From assembly GCF_902713425.1 (NCBI RefSeq), contig NC_081201.1:27141613-27205612 (forward strand): DNA of 64,000 nucleotides, given 5' to 3'. Source of the DNA: Acipenser ruthenus (taxonomy: Eukaryota; Chordata; Actinopteri; Acipenseriformes; Acipenseridae). A program made the position numbers and the translations under genes. How positions within the stretch are numbered: position 1 is the first letter of the stretch; each line of letters opens with the position of its first letter. The notes beneath the pieces were generated by a model that saw only the letters and a list, made by a program, of their open reading frames with translations, had not been told where the DNA came from and searched no databases. Shown piece by piece: positions 10,285-23,440 of this stretch.

Positions 10285-11297
10285 CACATATAGTGATCAA
10301 AACCACTGGGACCAAATCATTCCTATACTAACCAAAGAAAAATAATCTGCTTGTAAGAATCAAGCAATCCCCTTATAAGAATCATTTCGGGGCAAACTGA
10401 CAACATGTAATACAATACTTGATCAAGTGCAATGATGTGTACAGTCAATAAAAGCTGCATTGTGCAGGTATGATGTTTGTGTTCTCTGTTAGTGAAAATG
10501 TGTTTCAATAAAGTGAATACATGTTCATTGAATACACACTGAATACAGAAGTGTTATTGTGTGATATGCATGTAGACGGCACAGCACAGTGTGGATGAGG
10601 AGTAGGAGGGGGATTGCAGAGATAGCATTTCTGCTTAATGAAAAACTGTGACATTTACATTGGAATAGAAAATAAGTAAGCCATAGATGTTTAAATGCAG
10701 TGGTAGTCCTGACAGTAAAATACTGTACTGTAATGTCATTTTAATTCACAGGCCATTACACATAACACCGCACAGCAGTTAAACTAGGCACCCTCACGAG
10801 ACGATTGCTTCTCAAGTATACTGTAGTAAAATAGGATTCTGCAGCCTTGAGTAAACATAATCGTGATTAATAACAAGTTGCTTACCCAGGAGGACTTGTT
10901 TTGATGTATTGTCCTCTGTGATTGAGCACCATTGACATCTGCGTACTGTATTTAAACTGCTGATGGCAAGCTTTTGCTAATTGTAATGCAACAGAGTGGC
11001 TGAGGACAGTGTAAATTATCAGGATGGAGTTTACAATTTTAAACCAGTGTTGGTTTTATTTTTCTTACACTGCGGTGGCGAAACAACCGGTAATAAAACA
11101 AACCAAATAAACCTAGCGGGAATTTGTGACATCTAGTGGTCAAGCCATTACACTTCTGCCAGGGAACAAGCTCTTATCATTCTCATACTAAGTTTGATTC
11201 TGCACCACAGTAATCATATCTGTCTGCTTTTAAGAATCATCTGCTTATAAGAATCAAAGCACCCGGGACAGATGTGATTTTTATTAACGGACTGCAC
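10285..11297. mobile_element. Possible non-coding DNA transposon with AATC-TTATAAG repeats at both ends
   Basis: Near the left end the phrases CTGCTTGTAAGAATCAAG and CTTATAAGAATCA occur (10348-10385). Near the right end the phrase ATCTGCTTATAAGAATCA recurs (11238-11256), followed by CCCGGGACAG and GGACTGCA. The ends recall pogo/Tigger-type repeats, but the terminal repeats are imperfect and no transposase frame remains. Boundaries are approximate. Confidence 0.3.
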
Positions 11298-11597
11298 TAT
11301 ATTAATAAGAGTCAATTTTAATTTGAGCCAGATGCCTCTGACATGGAAGCTATTGGATACCTGGATATGTCCATACTGCTTTGAAAGGCATTTGGATGGG
11401 CCGGGTCTAAGGGGTTTCAGATCCTAACAGACCCTGTTGGAAACCCATTGGTCTTGATTCCAGTTTGAAAATTGCACTGAACAGCCTCGCTTATTTTTAA
11501 TCAAACAAACTCTGATAGCTTTTAAATGTACATTTTCCTAGCTCAGGCTTCAGAAAAAGAAAAAAAAAAACTACTGTGTATGGTGGAAAATAATTGT

Positions 11598-12521
11598 CCT
11601 TTTAAAAGGTTTGTGACAAGTATTATGATGCATTGAAAAGGCTCTGGAAGAAGAACCTGTTGAGAAAGAGTGGAACATTGGGTATGCCATTGCACTGTAC
11701 CACCTTGAAAGGATGGAACAAGAAGACACCACTGTGAAACCCTTGGCTGCACTGAAACAGCTTGATCCAGAGAACCCCATTATCATGGTGCTTTTGGCAC
11801 ATAAACAGCACAAGAAAGCTCTGGAGTTAGTCGAACAAGCTCGAAGATGTCACCCGACAACCTCCTAGTAATTCGATATGTAGCAACATTTTACAGAAAG
11901 CAGAAGTCTTTTGACAAATCTTTTAGAACTTTTAACAGAAGCACTGAAAAGGTCACCCAATTCAAGGTTTCTGAACTACCAAATAACCCTCTGTTACAAA
12001 TCAAAAGTATTCATTTTGAAAAGACAAGGCGATCATTATTGGAACAACACAAACTCTCCAGGCAATGCATTTTTCACTTGGAAACAGTGGCACAGTTGAA
12101 TCCCTCATTTGTTTACCCTCAGATAGATTTGGCAGAAATGTATGCAGAATACAAAACCATCCAAAAGGCAGAAGAACTATTTCAGACTTTATTTAGATTG
12201 ACTACTCTCAGGCCAGAAGAGAGGCAGACACGTTGTCATTATGGAATTTTCCAGTTTCAATATAACAAATCAGAGTCGGGTGCTATAGAGCACTTCAAAG
12301 AAGGGTTCAAAATAGAGGGTCCCTCTTCGGATCACGAGAAGTGTTATGATAAACTGGAAGAAATTTCCAGGAGATGTATTGCAGGGAAAGCCTTTGGAAT
12401 TCTGGGGTTTATTCATCAAATGAAAGATAAGAAACTCCAAGCAATAAAGTACTATGAAGAGGCTTTGCTGTGTTGGCAACGAGGAATATCTGAGTGCTCT
12501 GTGTCCTGTGCCTTTCGTTGA
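11598..12521 (+). pseudogene. IFIT pseudogene, N-terminal third missing
   Basis: The homology to intact IFIT exons starts near GGTTTGTGACAAG (aligning with 25915) and runs to the C-terminus. The N-terminal half with the CHFTW motif is absent. A frameshift lies near 11845, where the Lys-Ala-Leu-Glu frame passes into the frame that starts MSPDNLLVIRYVATFYRKQK. The remaining 224 codons to 12521 are open and show IFIT phrases such as NPLLQIKS, YPQIDLAEMYAEY and GFIHQMKDKKLQAIKYYEEA. There is no exon 2 acceptor. It is a dead duplicate, more diverged from the tandem copies than they are from each other. Confidence 0.85.
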
Positions 12522-12539
12522 ATGAAAACAACTGATACT

Positions 12540-12905
12540 GCTAACAATAACAGCAGCAGAGAAAACTATGAATAACATTTCCCAGTAGTACAGTATGCAT
12601 GTTTGGGTATTTGACCTTATCCGCATGTGTGGGATAGCGGTAACTGTGTTCCTGTTATGTAAAAAACATAATTGGACATTCCAAGGGGAAAATATATAAA
12701 AATATTTTCATCACATCCTTGAACTTTTTTTTTTTTTTTAAATATCATCAACAAATCTTTGTCAATGTCTTTTGTGCTACACAGAGAGATGAGTGATTTT
12801 AATACCATGTTTCCTTTTGCAACATGAAACCAGTAAATCTCAATCTCATCTCGTTCTAATATCAAACTGTGGCTACCACCAGTTCCACCTGCAGTCTCCA
12901 ATCTA
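12540..12905. other. 3' flank of IFIT pseudogene, no gene
   Basis: AT-rich sequence with a T-run at 12726-12739. Short frames on the minus strand are not supported by any recognisable domain. Confidence 0.4.
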
Positions 12906-13101
12906 CGCTATGGAAAAAAGTTTTGCATCACCCTATAGAATCAACACATTTTGCTTCATAAAGTTGAATGAAACCTGCTGAATAATGTTATGTTAACATA
13001 TTGAATTACATACCACTTTGTATTTTTCCGAAAATCCATACTATTTTAATTATGTCTCAATCCTAAAATTCTATCTAATGCAAGACTTTTGGCTCTAGCT
13101 G
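12906..13101. mobile_element. Tc1-type MITE, internally shortened copy
   Basis: It starts C-GCTATGGAAAAAAGTTTTG after TA (12904-12905) and ends GACTTTTGGCTCTAGCTG before TA (13102-13103). It is the same family as 9663-10012 but about 150 bases shorter inside. Confidence 0.75.
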
Positions 13102-13309
13102 TAAACTGCAAACTAAGGTTGCACAAACCAGGCATATTCTGGAAAAACTCAATATCCCTCAGTTTCAGATTGAAGTCATTTTTGCGTAATATTACCATCA
13201 ATGTATTTTGTATTTTGGAAAATAAACATGTGGTGGATAAACTAGGCAACCCACCAATGTTTCAGTTTTCAAACATTTTTATTTGGTTGTTAAAATGAAG
13301 AAAATTAAA

Positions 13310-13625
13310 ATGTGTGTGTGACAGGTCGGCTTTGTGGTGACGTCCCCAGACCAGGAAGTTGACACACAAACACAGGTACTGTGAGTTGAAGCGCTGGTGC
13401 GAGTATTTATTTAATTAACAAATAAACAAAAAGGATATACAAAAACCACTACTCACAGAGCAAAATAAAAATGGTTAAACAAAACAAATCACAAACACAA
13501 ATAATCTTTCACAAACAAGTATTGTGCTGGTGTAAACCCAGCACGAGTAGCAATTGTTATTTTTCTTTTCTCCTTCTTTCTACTCCGCTCTGTCTCACAT
13601 ACCTCCTCTCTGTACATTTTAATTA
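13310..13625. other. Probable repeat-derived stretch upstream of an IFIT pseudogene exon
   Basis: The sequence from about 13321 (ACAGGTCGGCTTTGTGGTGA) to 13560 is A-rich on the plus strand and has several AAACAAA/AACACAAA clusters. It resembles mobile-element end sequence, but I cannot place it. The last 60 bases are pyrimidine-rich and lead into the acceptor at 13627-13628. Confidence 0.3.
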
Positions 13626-13628
13626 CAG

Positions 13629-14571
13629 TTCAAGGCTAGAAAAAGATGTGGCAGCCAAACTGCTTCAATTAGAATGCCACTTTACAATGGATTTGAAAAA
13701 AGAAGATATTTACATTGATGATCTCGCAGATAGATGAAGATCTAACATTTTCTCAAATGAAGTATAATGGAAACATATACAATCACTTAAGTGTGTGACA
13801 ATGAGAAAGCACTGACAAATCTAGAAAAAGCTGTGGAAATTACACAGAAGGACCATGGAGATGAATTTGAGAAGCTGCTTGTTGTTACATATGGAAGTTT
13901 TGCCTGGTTGTGAGCTCACCAAAGCTGAAATACCTGGAGAAGCTGGAAAACATTTGCAAGAAGTTCCCCACAGCCTCCTGCTAGTGTCCCCCTTCCTGCT
14001 GTGTATGGGGGAAAGGGATGGTCCTATTTGAAGTTCTTACAGATACATTATAAGAGAGCAAAGGAGTGTTTTGAAAAGGCTCTAGAAGAGCCTGATGAGA
14101 CAGAGTGGAACACTCGTTATACCAATGCACTGTATCGCCTTGTAAGTTTAGAGGGAGAAGAGAATGCTGAAAACTCTGCCGCTTTGAAGCAGTTAAGACA
14201 TATTCTGCTGCTAGAACAAAAAAATGCAATTATAATATCAATCCTGGGATTACAGCTGCAGAAAGTTAAGCAGCAGGAAGATTATTACATTAGCAGAGCA
14301 AGCTTTGAAAATGTCCCTCAATAACCTCATTGTTACTCGATATGTAGCAGTCTGTTTCAGAAAATATGGGTCTGTAGATCAATCCCTGGAACTGTTAAAA
14401 GGGCTTCTGACAGTGGTACCCAATTCAGGTTTTCTCCAGCATAAGAGAAGCCTCTGTTACAAAGGGAAAATGGTCCAGATCCAAGAGGAAGCAGGCTTTA
14501 ATCAGAACAGCACAGACAGCGATAGCGCTGCCAGACTGAGCATTTACCACTTTGAAGTTGCAGACAGATAG
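13629..14571 (+). pseudogene. IFIT pseudogene with intact acceptor, C-terminus lost
   Basis: After acceptor TTAATTACAG, the exon opens in the expected phase and encodes RLEKDVAAKLLQLECHF and TMDLKKED, then stops at 13734-13736. Further on, IFIT sequence continues in changing frames: the GDEFEKLLVVTYGSFAW region near 13858-13905, the DETEWNTRYTNALYRL region at 14095-14142, and CFRKYGSVDQSLELLKGLL at 14352-14408. The match ends near 14571, about 150 codons before a normal C-terminus. Several frameshifts and a deletion inside the YGSFAW/LTKAEYLEKLEN stretch make it clearly non-functional. Confidence 0.88.
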
Positions 14572-15684
14572 AAGAAGACATCATTTGTTATAGTTAGGCT
14601 TGCTGCTGTTCTATTTTTTTTTTTTTTTTTGCCAAATCGACGACTAATATCGACGTTTATTTTAGAAAGAATTTACCGTTTGTTTATCTTTATTTTTCAA
14701 TTCAATCAAAGAATTGGTGAAATTGACCTTATGCTTAAAAAAAAAACAACTTTTTTGCCATTGAAAAGCGTCTCATTTAGCGAAACCCCTTTATCATATT
14801 CAACATGCAAATAGTTACTAATTGAAATAATGTTTGGTCACAGCTGAGCTATACATTTAAAAATTGTCTCAAATAAACCGTAGTAAACGCAGCATACAAA
14901 AGTGTATTACACAGACCTTTATAGCATACATTTACGAGTAAAAATAATATGCACAGAACAAAACATTAGATAGTTTAACAGAACTAACTTATTCGGAGTC
15001 TAAGCTCCCCCTCTCCTGCTTTAGCACAGCCGGAGTCACAGGCAAGGCAGACGGGTCTTCAGGCGTCGGGCAGGGTATTGTTTAAAATATTCATAAAGTG
15101 TTTTTCTCTTGCGACCCATTTTAAAATCAAACTAGTAACTACCACTGTATACCTAAAGCAAAAGCTTACATTCACCTTAACCGGCTAATTTCAAAGTAGA
15201 TGCTTTGAATGACAGGTGCTGCAGCTGGCAAATGAGACGCATTCTAGCACTGCTTCAGTCAATGAGATCTGTCAGAACAGGGTGAAACTACAGTACGGAC
15301 CACTGGGATGACTGACAGCGACCCCCAGCCATTCAGAGCGGAACGGAGACGGGACAGACAGCAAGTATAAAAACTACACAAACCAGAGATGATTTCTAAA
15401 TGATTCTTTTTGGAATGGAAATTAAAAAAAAAATAACGAGTGGTTTTAGCGACGTTTATCATATATAAATTATTTCAGTCGAACTCATATTTTTTGGGAA
15501 TTCGACGTTTAACGAGCTTTACTGATTAATATTGTAGTGTTAGGATATTTTGAGTTAACATAGGATTACTGTGTTATGTTACAACACCGCCATCTAGGGG
15601 ATGAAAGGGGGAACTGGAAAAAGAGGAGCCTGAATAAAACAAGGTTTGTTCAGTTTATACTCTGACTCCCATCATCTTTAATAA
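14572..15684. other. Intergenic stretch, unclassified
   Basis: It contains a T-run (14612-14629), two TCGACGTTTAT-like phrases (near 14650 and 15450), and at 15001-15080 a short GC-rich patch. The stretch 15530-15684 looks repeat-derived but I cannot place it. I find no gene. Confidence 0.3.
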
Positions 15685-17634
15685 CACTATGTAACACAAT
15701 TTTTGTTCCTGGGTAGTAAGTGTTATTTCCTAATTGCTTATGCCTCAAAAGTATAGAAAATGGCTATTATTCCCAACAAACTTTGCTTTTGTGACCAGGA
15801 CAGTGATATTTTGAAATTTACCTATTTCCAATGAGAAAACGGGCGAATTTGTGTCTTTTCGTTCACATAAAGTCAGAAAAAAACATATGAATCCAAATTA
15901 ACATGTATTTATACTAAAGTAATACAAAAATGACTACAAAAGATTTAGAAGTGAGTAGTTTTTTGAGATTTACGATTATACTGTAAATCACTTTCACGAA
16001 TCAGCCCCCAAATGTAGTCTCCCATCATGTTCTCGTTATACTGTCCTTGGTAGCGGCGTTCAAAGTCCAGTATATCCTGGTGGAAGCGCTCGCCTTGCTC
16101 CTCCGAGTACGCTCCCATGTTCTCCTTGAATTTATCAAGATGAGCATCAAGGATATGGACTTTGAGGGACATCCTATAGCCCATTGTGCAGTAGTTCTTC
16201 ACCAGAGTCTCAACCAGCTCCACATAGTTTTCGGCCTTGTGATTGCCCAGGAAGCCCCGAACCACTGCGACAAAGCTGTTCCAAGCCGCTTTCTCCTTAC
16301 TAGTGAGCTTCTTGGGGAATTCATTGCACTCCAGGATCTTCTTTATCTGTGGTCCGACGAAGACAGCGGCTTTGACCTTTGCCTCAGACAGCTTAGGGAA
16401 GACGTCTTGAAGGTACTTGAAGGCTGCCGACTCCTTATCTAGAGCTCTGACAAATTGTTTCATAAGGCCCAATTTGATGTGCAGTGGTGCATCAGCACCT
16501 TCCGGGGGTCTACCAGTGGCTCCCACTTGACGTTGTTCCTCCCCACAGAGAACTCGGTCCGCTGTGGCCAGTCCCGCCTGTGGTAGTGCGCCTTGGTGTC
16601 CCTGCTGTCCCAAAGGCAAAGATAGCAGGGAAACTTGGTAAAACCGCCTTGGAGACCCATCAGGAATGCCACCATTTTGAAGTCTCCTATGACCTCCCAG
16701 CCATACTCATCATACTTCAAGGTGTCCAGCAAGGTCTTGATGCTGTTGTAATCCTCTTTGAGGTGCACCGAGTGAGCCAGGGTAAGAGACGGGTACTTGT
16801 TACCATTATGGAGCAGCACGGCTTTGAGGCTCCTGGATGAGCTGTCAATGAAGAGGCGCCACTCATTCTGGTTACAGGCGATTCCGATTGCCTCGAACAG
16901 ACTGGTCACATTGTGGCAGAAGCAGAGCCCATCTTGACGGGTGAAGAAGCTGGAAAAAGGTTGGTGACGCTTCCTCTGATCTGGGACTTGCACACTTTCA
17001 TCCAACAAGTTCCACTGCTTGAGCCTAGACGTCAAAAGCTCGGCATTGGACTTGGTGAGACCAAGATCTCTAATCAAGTCGTTGAGGTCTTTTTGGTTGG
17101 GGTAGTATGGGTTTCTCTCCTCAGCTCTACCTCTGAAATTGTCATCTGGATCTACAACGTCTTCCTCGCTCTCTGACTTGCTGCTCTCTTCTAAAGACGG
17201 CTGCTCTCTCTCTGGAGGAGTGGGTACGGGGAGCTCATGTCAGTGTGGCACCGGGGCGATGGATGAAGGAAGGTCCGGATACGTGATAGCAGGTGCATTC
17301 TTGCCAGTCCGACGTTTGGAAGGGTCCACCATGCAGAAGTAGCAGTTGCTTGAGTGGTCAGTGGGTTCCCGCCAAATTCTTGGGATAGTGAACTTCATGG
17401 CTCTCTTTTCCCCTCTGTACCATCCTACAAAAATACATTTATTTCACCCAGCACTGAATCTATCTGGAATGTTCTGGAAAATAGGTAAATTTCAAAATAT
17501 CACTGTCCTGGTCACAAAATCAAAGTTTGTGGGGAATAATAGCCATTTTCTATACTTTTGAGGCATAAGCAATTAGGAAATAACACTTACTACCCAGGAA
17601 CCAAAAAAAAAAAAAAAAAAATTGTTACACGGTG
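15685..17634 (-). mobile_element. DNA transposon with about 145-bp terminal inverted repeats, family uncertain
   Basis: The left arm (15685-15830) and right arm (about 17476-17634) are inverted copies with few differences. Shared phrases include CTGGGTAGTAAGTGTTATTT and GTGACCAGGACAGTGATATT. The right arm has an added A-run (17603-17620). The trinucleotide TAA flanks both ends (15682-15684 and 17635-17637), which suggests a 3-base target duplication. The interior carries a decayed transposase-like frame on the minus strand. I cannot assign a superfamily with confidence; PIF/Harbinger uses 3-base TWA targets, but the protein does not look like it. Confidence 0.75.
15945..17393 (-). pseudogene. 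Decayed transposase-like gene of the 15,685-17,634 transposon
   Basis: Reading the minus strand from about 17393, the protein starts MKFTIPRIWREPTDHSSNCY with a CxxC pair just after. It is cut by an in-frame stop near 17244 and a one-base frameshift near 16490. Candidate catalytic acids are the Asp in LFIDSSSRSLKAVLLHNG, the Asp in VIGDFKMVAFLMG and the Glu in EEQGERFHQDI. A CYLC pair followed by AHYHRR resembles the CxxC...HxxH zinc knuckle seen in several DDE/D transposases. I know similar proteins only as uncharacterised entries common in animals. The DDE assignment is inference. Confidence 0.6.
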
Positions 17635-17637
17635 TAA

Positions 17638-18461
17638 TAGCACAATATCGAAAAGTAGCAAGCCTAGTTATAGTTCATATGGAACTTGCAAAAATGTACT
17701 CAGAGCACCAAAGCATTGAAATGACAGATTAAATATTCCAGAAATTATTTACAATGCAAAATACGAGGGTCTATAAGAAGCCAAGCCTATACCTAGTTTA
17801 TGGGGATTTCCAACATTTTCGCAAACACAATGAAGCAAATGCTATTCAACACTATTCAACACTATAAGTGGTAAATGAGAACTCTGAACCAAATAATGAT
17901 GTTGGGTTTTGTTTTAAGTGTGGCATTGTGGGATTGAAAGGGAGCGGCAGTGACACACTCGCTTCAGCTCTGCCTAACCTGCTTTGTAAACAATTGCTAA
18001 AGTCAATAGGGGAGGAGTCCGTTAGAGACGGTATTTTCCTAAAAGCCATAAATCTTTACAGTTAGTTACATTATTACGAACATAAAGTGTTGGATTTTCC
18101 AGGCATTCTGCTCTGTTAAACATGCAAACTAGAAAGTTTTTTTTTTGTGCCTAAACAATATCTTTATTTCATTTATTTTTAACAGTATTTAGTAATAAGA
18201 TGTAGGTTAGACTAGCGGCTGAGTGGTCTCATATGTATGATTTTACAGTAAGGTTTAAAAACAAACAGACCAAAAACATGTCATGTACAATTTAAAGTTT
18301 GTAACTGGATATGTTCTTTAGAGCACAACATTTTTACACTTTTGGTACAGTATCATTATTATTTTTATAGTCATACTACCTCTTTAATAAAATGTACACA
18401 ATGTGAATACTACATAAATAATAAACGTATAAATAAAACTCCTGTATGTTATTATTTTCAG
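17638..18461. other. Intergenic stretch before the tandem array, no gene
   Basis: AT-rich. The phrase AGCAAGCCTAGTTATAGTTC (17657-17676) is roughly inverted relative to 14589-14607, outside both transposon arms. Nothing else is recognised. Confidence 0.35.
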
Positions 18462-19360
18462 ACTCATATACAGTAGTTAATTTGTCACCTTAACTGTCAG
18501 CTAGGTTATTAGTAAGTTAGTGTGCAAGTTTACAGTTTATTGACACTCCTCTGCATATGGCAACCATTGACAAGATGTTATCACGTATGTTGGTGATAAC
18601 AATATTTATTAGTTATTGCAACTACCCATAGTGCATCACAATATATGAAACACGCGATTCGAACCCTGACTGATGTGACAAGGGTGGATTCAAGAATCTC
18701 TGTGTTGCCTAGCAAAAGTTAGCCTATTATTAGCTAATTGACCTATAAATGCTAGCTCATATGTTTCGATTTATCAAAACCTGAAACTGGCAGAGTTCCA
18801 AGTTGGTTCCTTTCCAACCTAGGTGGCATTCTCACCAATAAGTTTAGTTTCTGTTCTGCTCAAGCTTGTTTTTCACTGAGGATTATTTTGATGCTTCCTT
18901 GTTCATTGAAAAAAAAAAAAATTATTTTAGCTGCAATGGCTGTTAGTTTTAAAAACATTACAGTGGATTGACAGGAACTGAAACAAAATAACTAATCAAA
19001 ATCTGCATCACAAAACATTAAGCACTGAATAATGTCTTAACATGCTGGGAAGTTAAATAATTAACTGCACATAATTAAAGTGTCTCAGAATGACTCCTGT
19101 ACTGCATATGATACAGAATGTATCCTCTTCCTCAGTTTCTAAACATCAGAAACATTGATTCAGGGGCTTCTTTTAAAAAATCACTTGGTTTACATAGACA
19201 GCAGCAGACTAAGATGAAACCAGTGTGATTGGGGGTTCTGTCAGCCCCAGTTAGGATTGCAGGCTGGTGGAAATCGTTCTGAAATGCAGGAGGTTTCCTT
19301 ATAAGAGTCCAATGTGAAGGAAACTGGAGACAGCTGTTAAACATATAGCTGCGGGGGAAA

Positions 19361-19393
<33 letters not shown>

Positions 19394-21490
19394 TATGTAT
19401 ATATACACACACACACTCATGTGATGTGAGATGAAAAGCTTTGAATTAAGGGTGTTTGTATTGTACAAGGATCTGCTTGACCTAACTGGCCCAGTTCTAT
19501 CAATAGTTTCACATCCCACATTGCTTCTTCATTGCTCACAACATGAAAAACTCGATATTTGTGGGTTATAATAAAACATGTGATGGCATGGCACTGACTT
19601 CATTGTCCAGCAGAGAGAAAGACGGCTTTACAGAATCAGCTGCAGCAGTGAATTGAGAATTTGGTGTCCCCAAGCTTTCATTATGTGTGTTAAGCCATTA
19701 TTTTTAACATTTAATATTGACTTTGTAATTTAAATGTGTTTAACAGTCAGGTGTTATAATACAAATATATGGTATTGCCTTGCATTTGCTTAAGAATTGT
19801 TTTCTTTTGCATAGAGTTTCTTGTTTTTACTTTCACCTTCAAATTAGGTCTTGAAAGCTTTTGATTAATTATTAGTTAGTCTAATAAAGGGTATTACCTC
19901 TGCTTCTTTTTGTCTATTGGTTTTATAATAAATTCAAATTGTTTAACCTCATTGTTGTGTCAGCATTGAGCATCCTCTGTTACTAATGCTACATTAAACA
20001 ATAGCAGTACAACATAGCTTGGGACATTAGACTACTCTTATTTCAGATCCTTGAAATTTTTAAAAAATGTATTGCATGTGGGCATTACAAAAAGAGCCAA
20101 GGGAAAGAATGCAGTTTAACTCTTTATTTTAGAATGTCCATCTGAATACATCTCACCAGATTTGATACATACTTACAACCTTGAGTTAAGTTTGATACAT
20201 TTCAACTGCTTTCCACAAAGAATGATACTTTTGTCTTGAATATCAAAGCTTTTTACTCGTGGATGGTTTGCTCAATGCAAGCACGTCAATTATGAAATTC
20301 ACTTTCAACTGCACATCTGTTGTCGAAAGGTCATTAAGTACGAAATGTTCTTGTAGTGAACAAGCAAGCTCAAAGAAACTGAAGAGAGAGAAGGGGAGAG
20401 AAGAATGAAAAATAAACACAGGTGAATACAGAGAACAAAAATAATAAACTTGTGTTTTATTTGAACTTCTTTTCATGTGTTATTCTTTCTTCAGTTCATT
20501 TGAGTCACAAAGTGTGCATCACCCAGCATCTCACTGGGAGCGGCACTTGAACTGCCCGGGAGCCACCTTTTGGCCACCTCTGTTATATTGTATGCATTAA
20601 CATTAAATGTAGTACCAGTCTGTTCAGTTGCCATTGCAGAATGCTTTGGTAGGACATTGGTTATATTAGAAGTACCCCTGAAATTGGGGAAGCGATTAGT
20701 GATTAAAATATATTATACAGTATATTCTTGGAGAGGAGACTGTTATCTATTTAGAGGTACAAATATATTTACAGTAGTGAGCGAGTGGGGTAAAATAGGC
20801 AGTATATGATCTACTTTCGTCATTCTGCATTTATAGAAAATTAATTACATTTTGGGGTGCCACTGCTCTGCTTTCTCGTTCCAAACGTTTTCCAATATCT
20901 GAAGAGGAGGCGGTTGTCTATTCAAGGATAACATGATCTTTTTTTTAAGCAAAGGGTCTAGGTGTGGTAAACTGGACAACAAATGTCCCACTGTATTGAT
21001 CTGCATGTATTCATCTCTCACAGTATCTTGACGTTATTGTATATATCATACGCATGTTAAACTGAACACATACATCGTCTCATTTTTCCAGTTCCAGCCA
21101 AGTTCAGGTAACTTAATTGTTCTGGATAATCGTTCTATTATATATCAACAAACCAAGGCATACAGGATTCCAAAGGAAGTATTTACAATTATGTGCTGCT
21201 CACTTTGTAAAGTATGCACTTTACATTGCATGACTGGATTCACATTGCTTGACAGGCTGGCCCCTTACTGCTGTCCCAGTTTCTTAGCTCTTAACTTTTT
21301 CACATGTTGGTTTCAACTACTCCATTTTTAAAAACGTGGCACAGTTCAAAGTACATTTAAGCTCAATTTGTTCATCAATCATTTTTTTTAATGATATGAT
21401 AAGAATCACGTATCTATTGCGTTTTGATTTGGATTACAACAGCGATATTTTATGGACCTATTGTTCCAGACTGAACTCACGAGTGCCATC
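18462..21490. other. Unit 1, 5' part: no gene
   Basis: It contains a CA/TA microsatellite (about 19361-19417), a decayed exon-1 relic (TTCATTATGTGTG near 19677) and a decayed repeat-end module (about 19830-19905, ending in TAGTTAGTCTAATAAAGG). About 600 bases of unit-1-specific sequence lie near 19965-20585. Short frames such as 19132-19416 on the minus strand run through the microsatellite and are not genes. Confidence 0.55.
19361..19417. repeat. TA/CA microsatellite
   Basis: Alternating TA then about 15 CA copies, interrupted by ATATGTATATATA, then more CA. It is absent from the corresponding place in units 2-4, which have only a short TATATATGTAAATATATA stretch. Confidence 0.95.
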
Positions 21491-21498
21491 AGGTACAG

Positions 21499-21598
21499 TA
21501 TTTAAGAAGGGTTTTTGTCATGTTTTCCTGCATCCTGCAGTGTCCTGATTGCAAGACAACTTTACCCGGCTGTGATTGTCCCCAGTCAACAGTATGGA
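21499..21598 (+). promoter_or_regulatory. TATA box and first exon (ATGGA) of unit 1 IFIT gene
   Basis: TATTTAAG at 21499-21506 lies 88 bases before ATG (21594-21596). The coding part of exon 1 is ATGGA, followed by donor GTAAGTA. The phase matches the acceptor at 25477, giving Met-Asp-Ser. The intron would be 3.9 kb and holds a truncated Tc1 and a dead IFIT exon. Alternatively this exon served the dead IFIT at 23,244. No good ISRE is visible within about 250 bases upstream, unlike gene 1. Confidence 0.6.
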
Positions 21599-22052
21599 GT
21601 AAGTACTTCAGAGATTGCTATGAGTGAATATGATACTGTTTGTTATGAGGAATAGAAATACGAATCAATTCGTTATGGTTTTTTGTCACATTACAGTATG
21701 CTAATATGAATACACAGATGTGATTTCCACTTGTTGGATGTAAAATGGTTAGCTTGCTTCTTAAATAATGTAATCAGACAAACAAAATAAAGCAATTTCA
21801 GGACAGTTCTGTTGTGTTATTCTCACAGATCGAAGTATCAGTACAGGCATACAGTAAGTTATTTTAAAATAATTATTGATACGCATGCATTTGTGAAATT
21901 CATAGAATCGTTAGCTAAAGCCTACGGATATATTTTTATTATGGAATTGCCATTCGTAAGCAGGTTTTGAACTATAACTGTGCTACATCTTAATAATTAC
22001 ATCAGGTTTTTACTATTGCTGGAAAAACGTTTCTCAGTCACTTTACTGCTTT

Positions 22053-22222
22053 ACAGCTATGGTCAAAAGTTTTGCATCACCCAATAGAATGAACTAATTT
22101 TATTTCATAAAGTCGAAAGAAAACTACTGAATAATGTTACTTTAACATATTGAATTACATACCGCTTTGCATTTTCCATATACTTAATGAAAAACTGACA
22201 TAAATTGAAAAAGGTATATACT
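22053..22222. mobile_element. Tc1-type MITE fragment, unit 1
   Basis: It starts at TACAGCTATGGTCAAAAGTT and aligns with the first 150 bases of the MITE at 9663, then breaks off at a TATA-rich stretch next to a Tc1 end. Equivalent copies are at about 35,746-35,920 and 49,762-49,938. Confidence 0.75.
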
Positions 22223-22233
22223 GTATATATATA

Positions 22234-23240
<1,007 letters not shown>

Positions 23241-23243
23241 CAG

Positions 23244-23440
23244 AAAAGAGCCTGCTAGACAAACTGAATGAACTGCAGTGTCACTTCACGTGGGAAATGA
23301 GAAAATAAGACATTAATATTGATAATTTCGAAACGAGGCTACTTGAAGATATAGAATTTCCCTGCAAAAATATAAGGGACAATTCTACAATTCCCTTGCT
23401 TATGTGAAGCTCTTTGGTGTTCATTTAAGAACCCATCAGA
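23244..23440 (+). pseudogene. Relic of an IFIT long exon, unit 1
   Basis: After CAAATCCAG it reads ESLLDKLNELQCHFTWEMRK and then a stop, followed by more IFIT-like sequence (NIDNFETRLLEDIEF, then ALAYVKLF-like in another frame). Only about the first 65 codons remain. The frame is broken and the rest is lost. The matching relics in units 2 and 3 are shorter by about 30 bases at the 3' side. Confidence 0.85.

Noticed and set aside
14586-17676. Larger element bounded by an inverted TAGTTAGGCTTGCT-like phrase
   Set aside because: The match is only about 20 imperfect bases and the enclosed transposon has its own clear ends and flanking TAA; probably coincidence.
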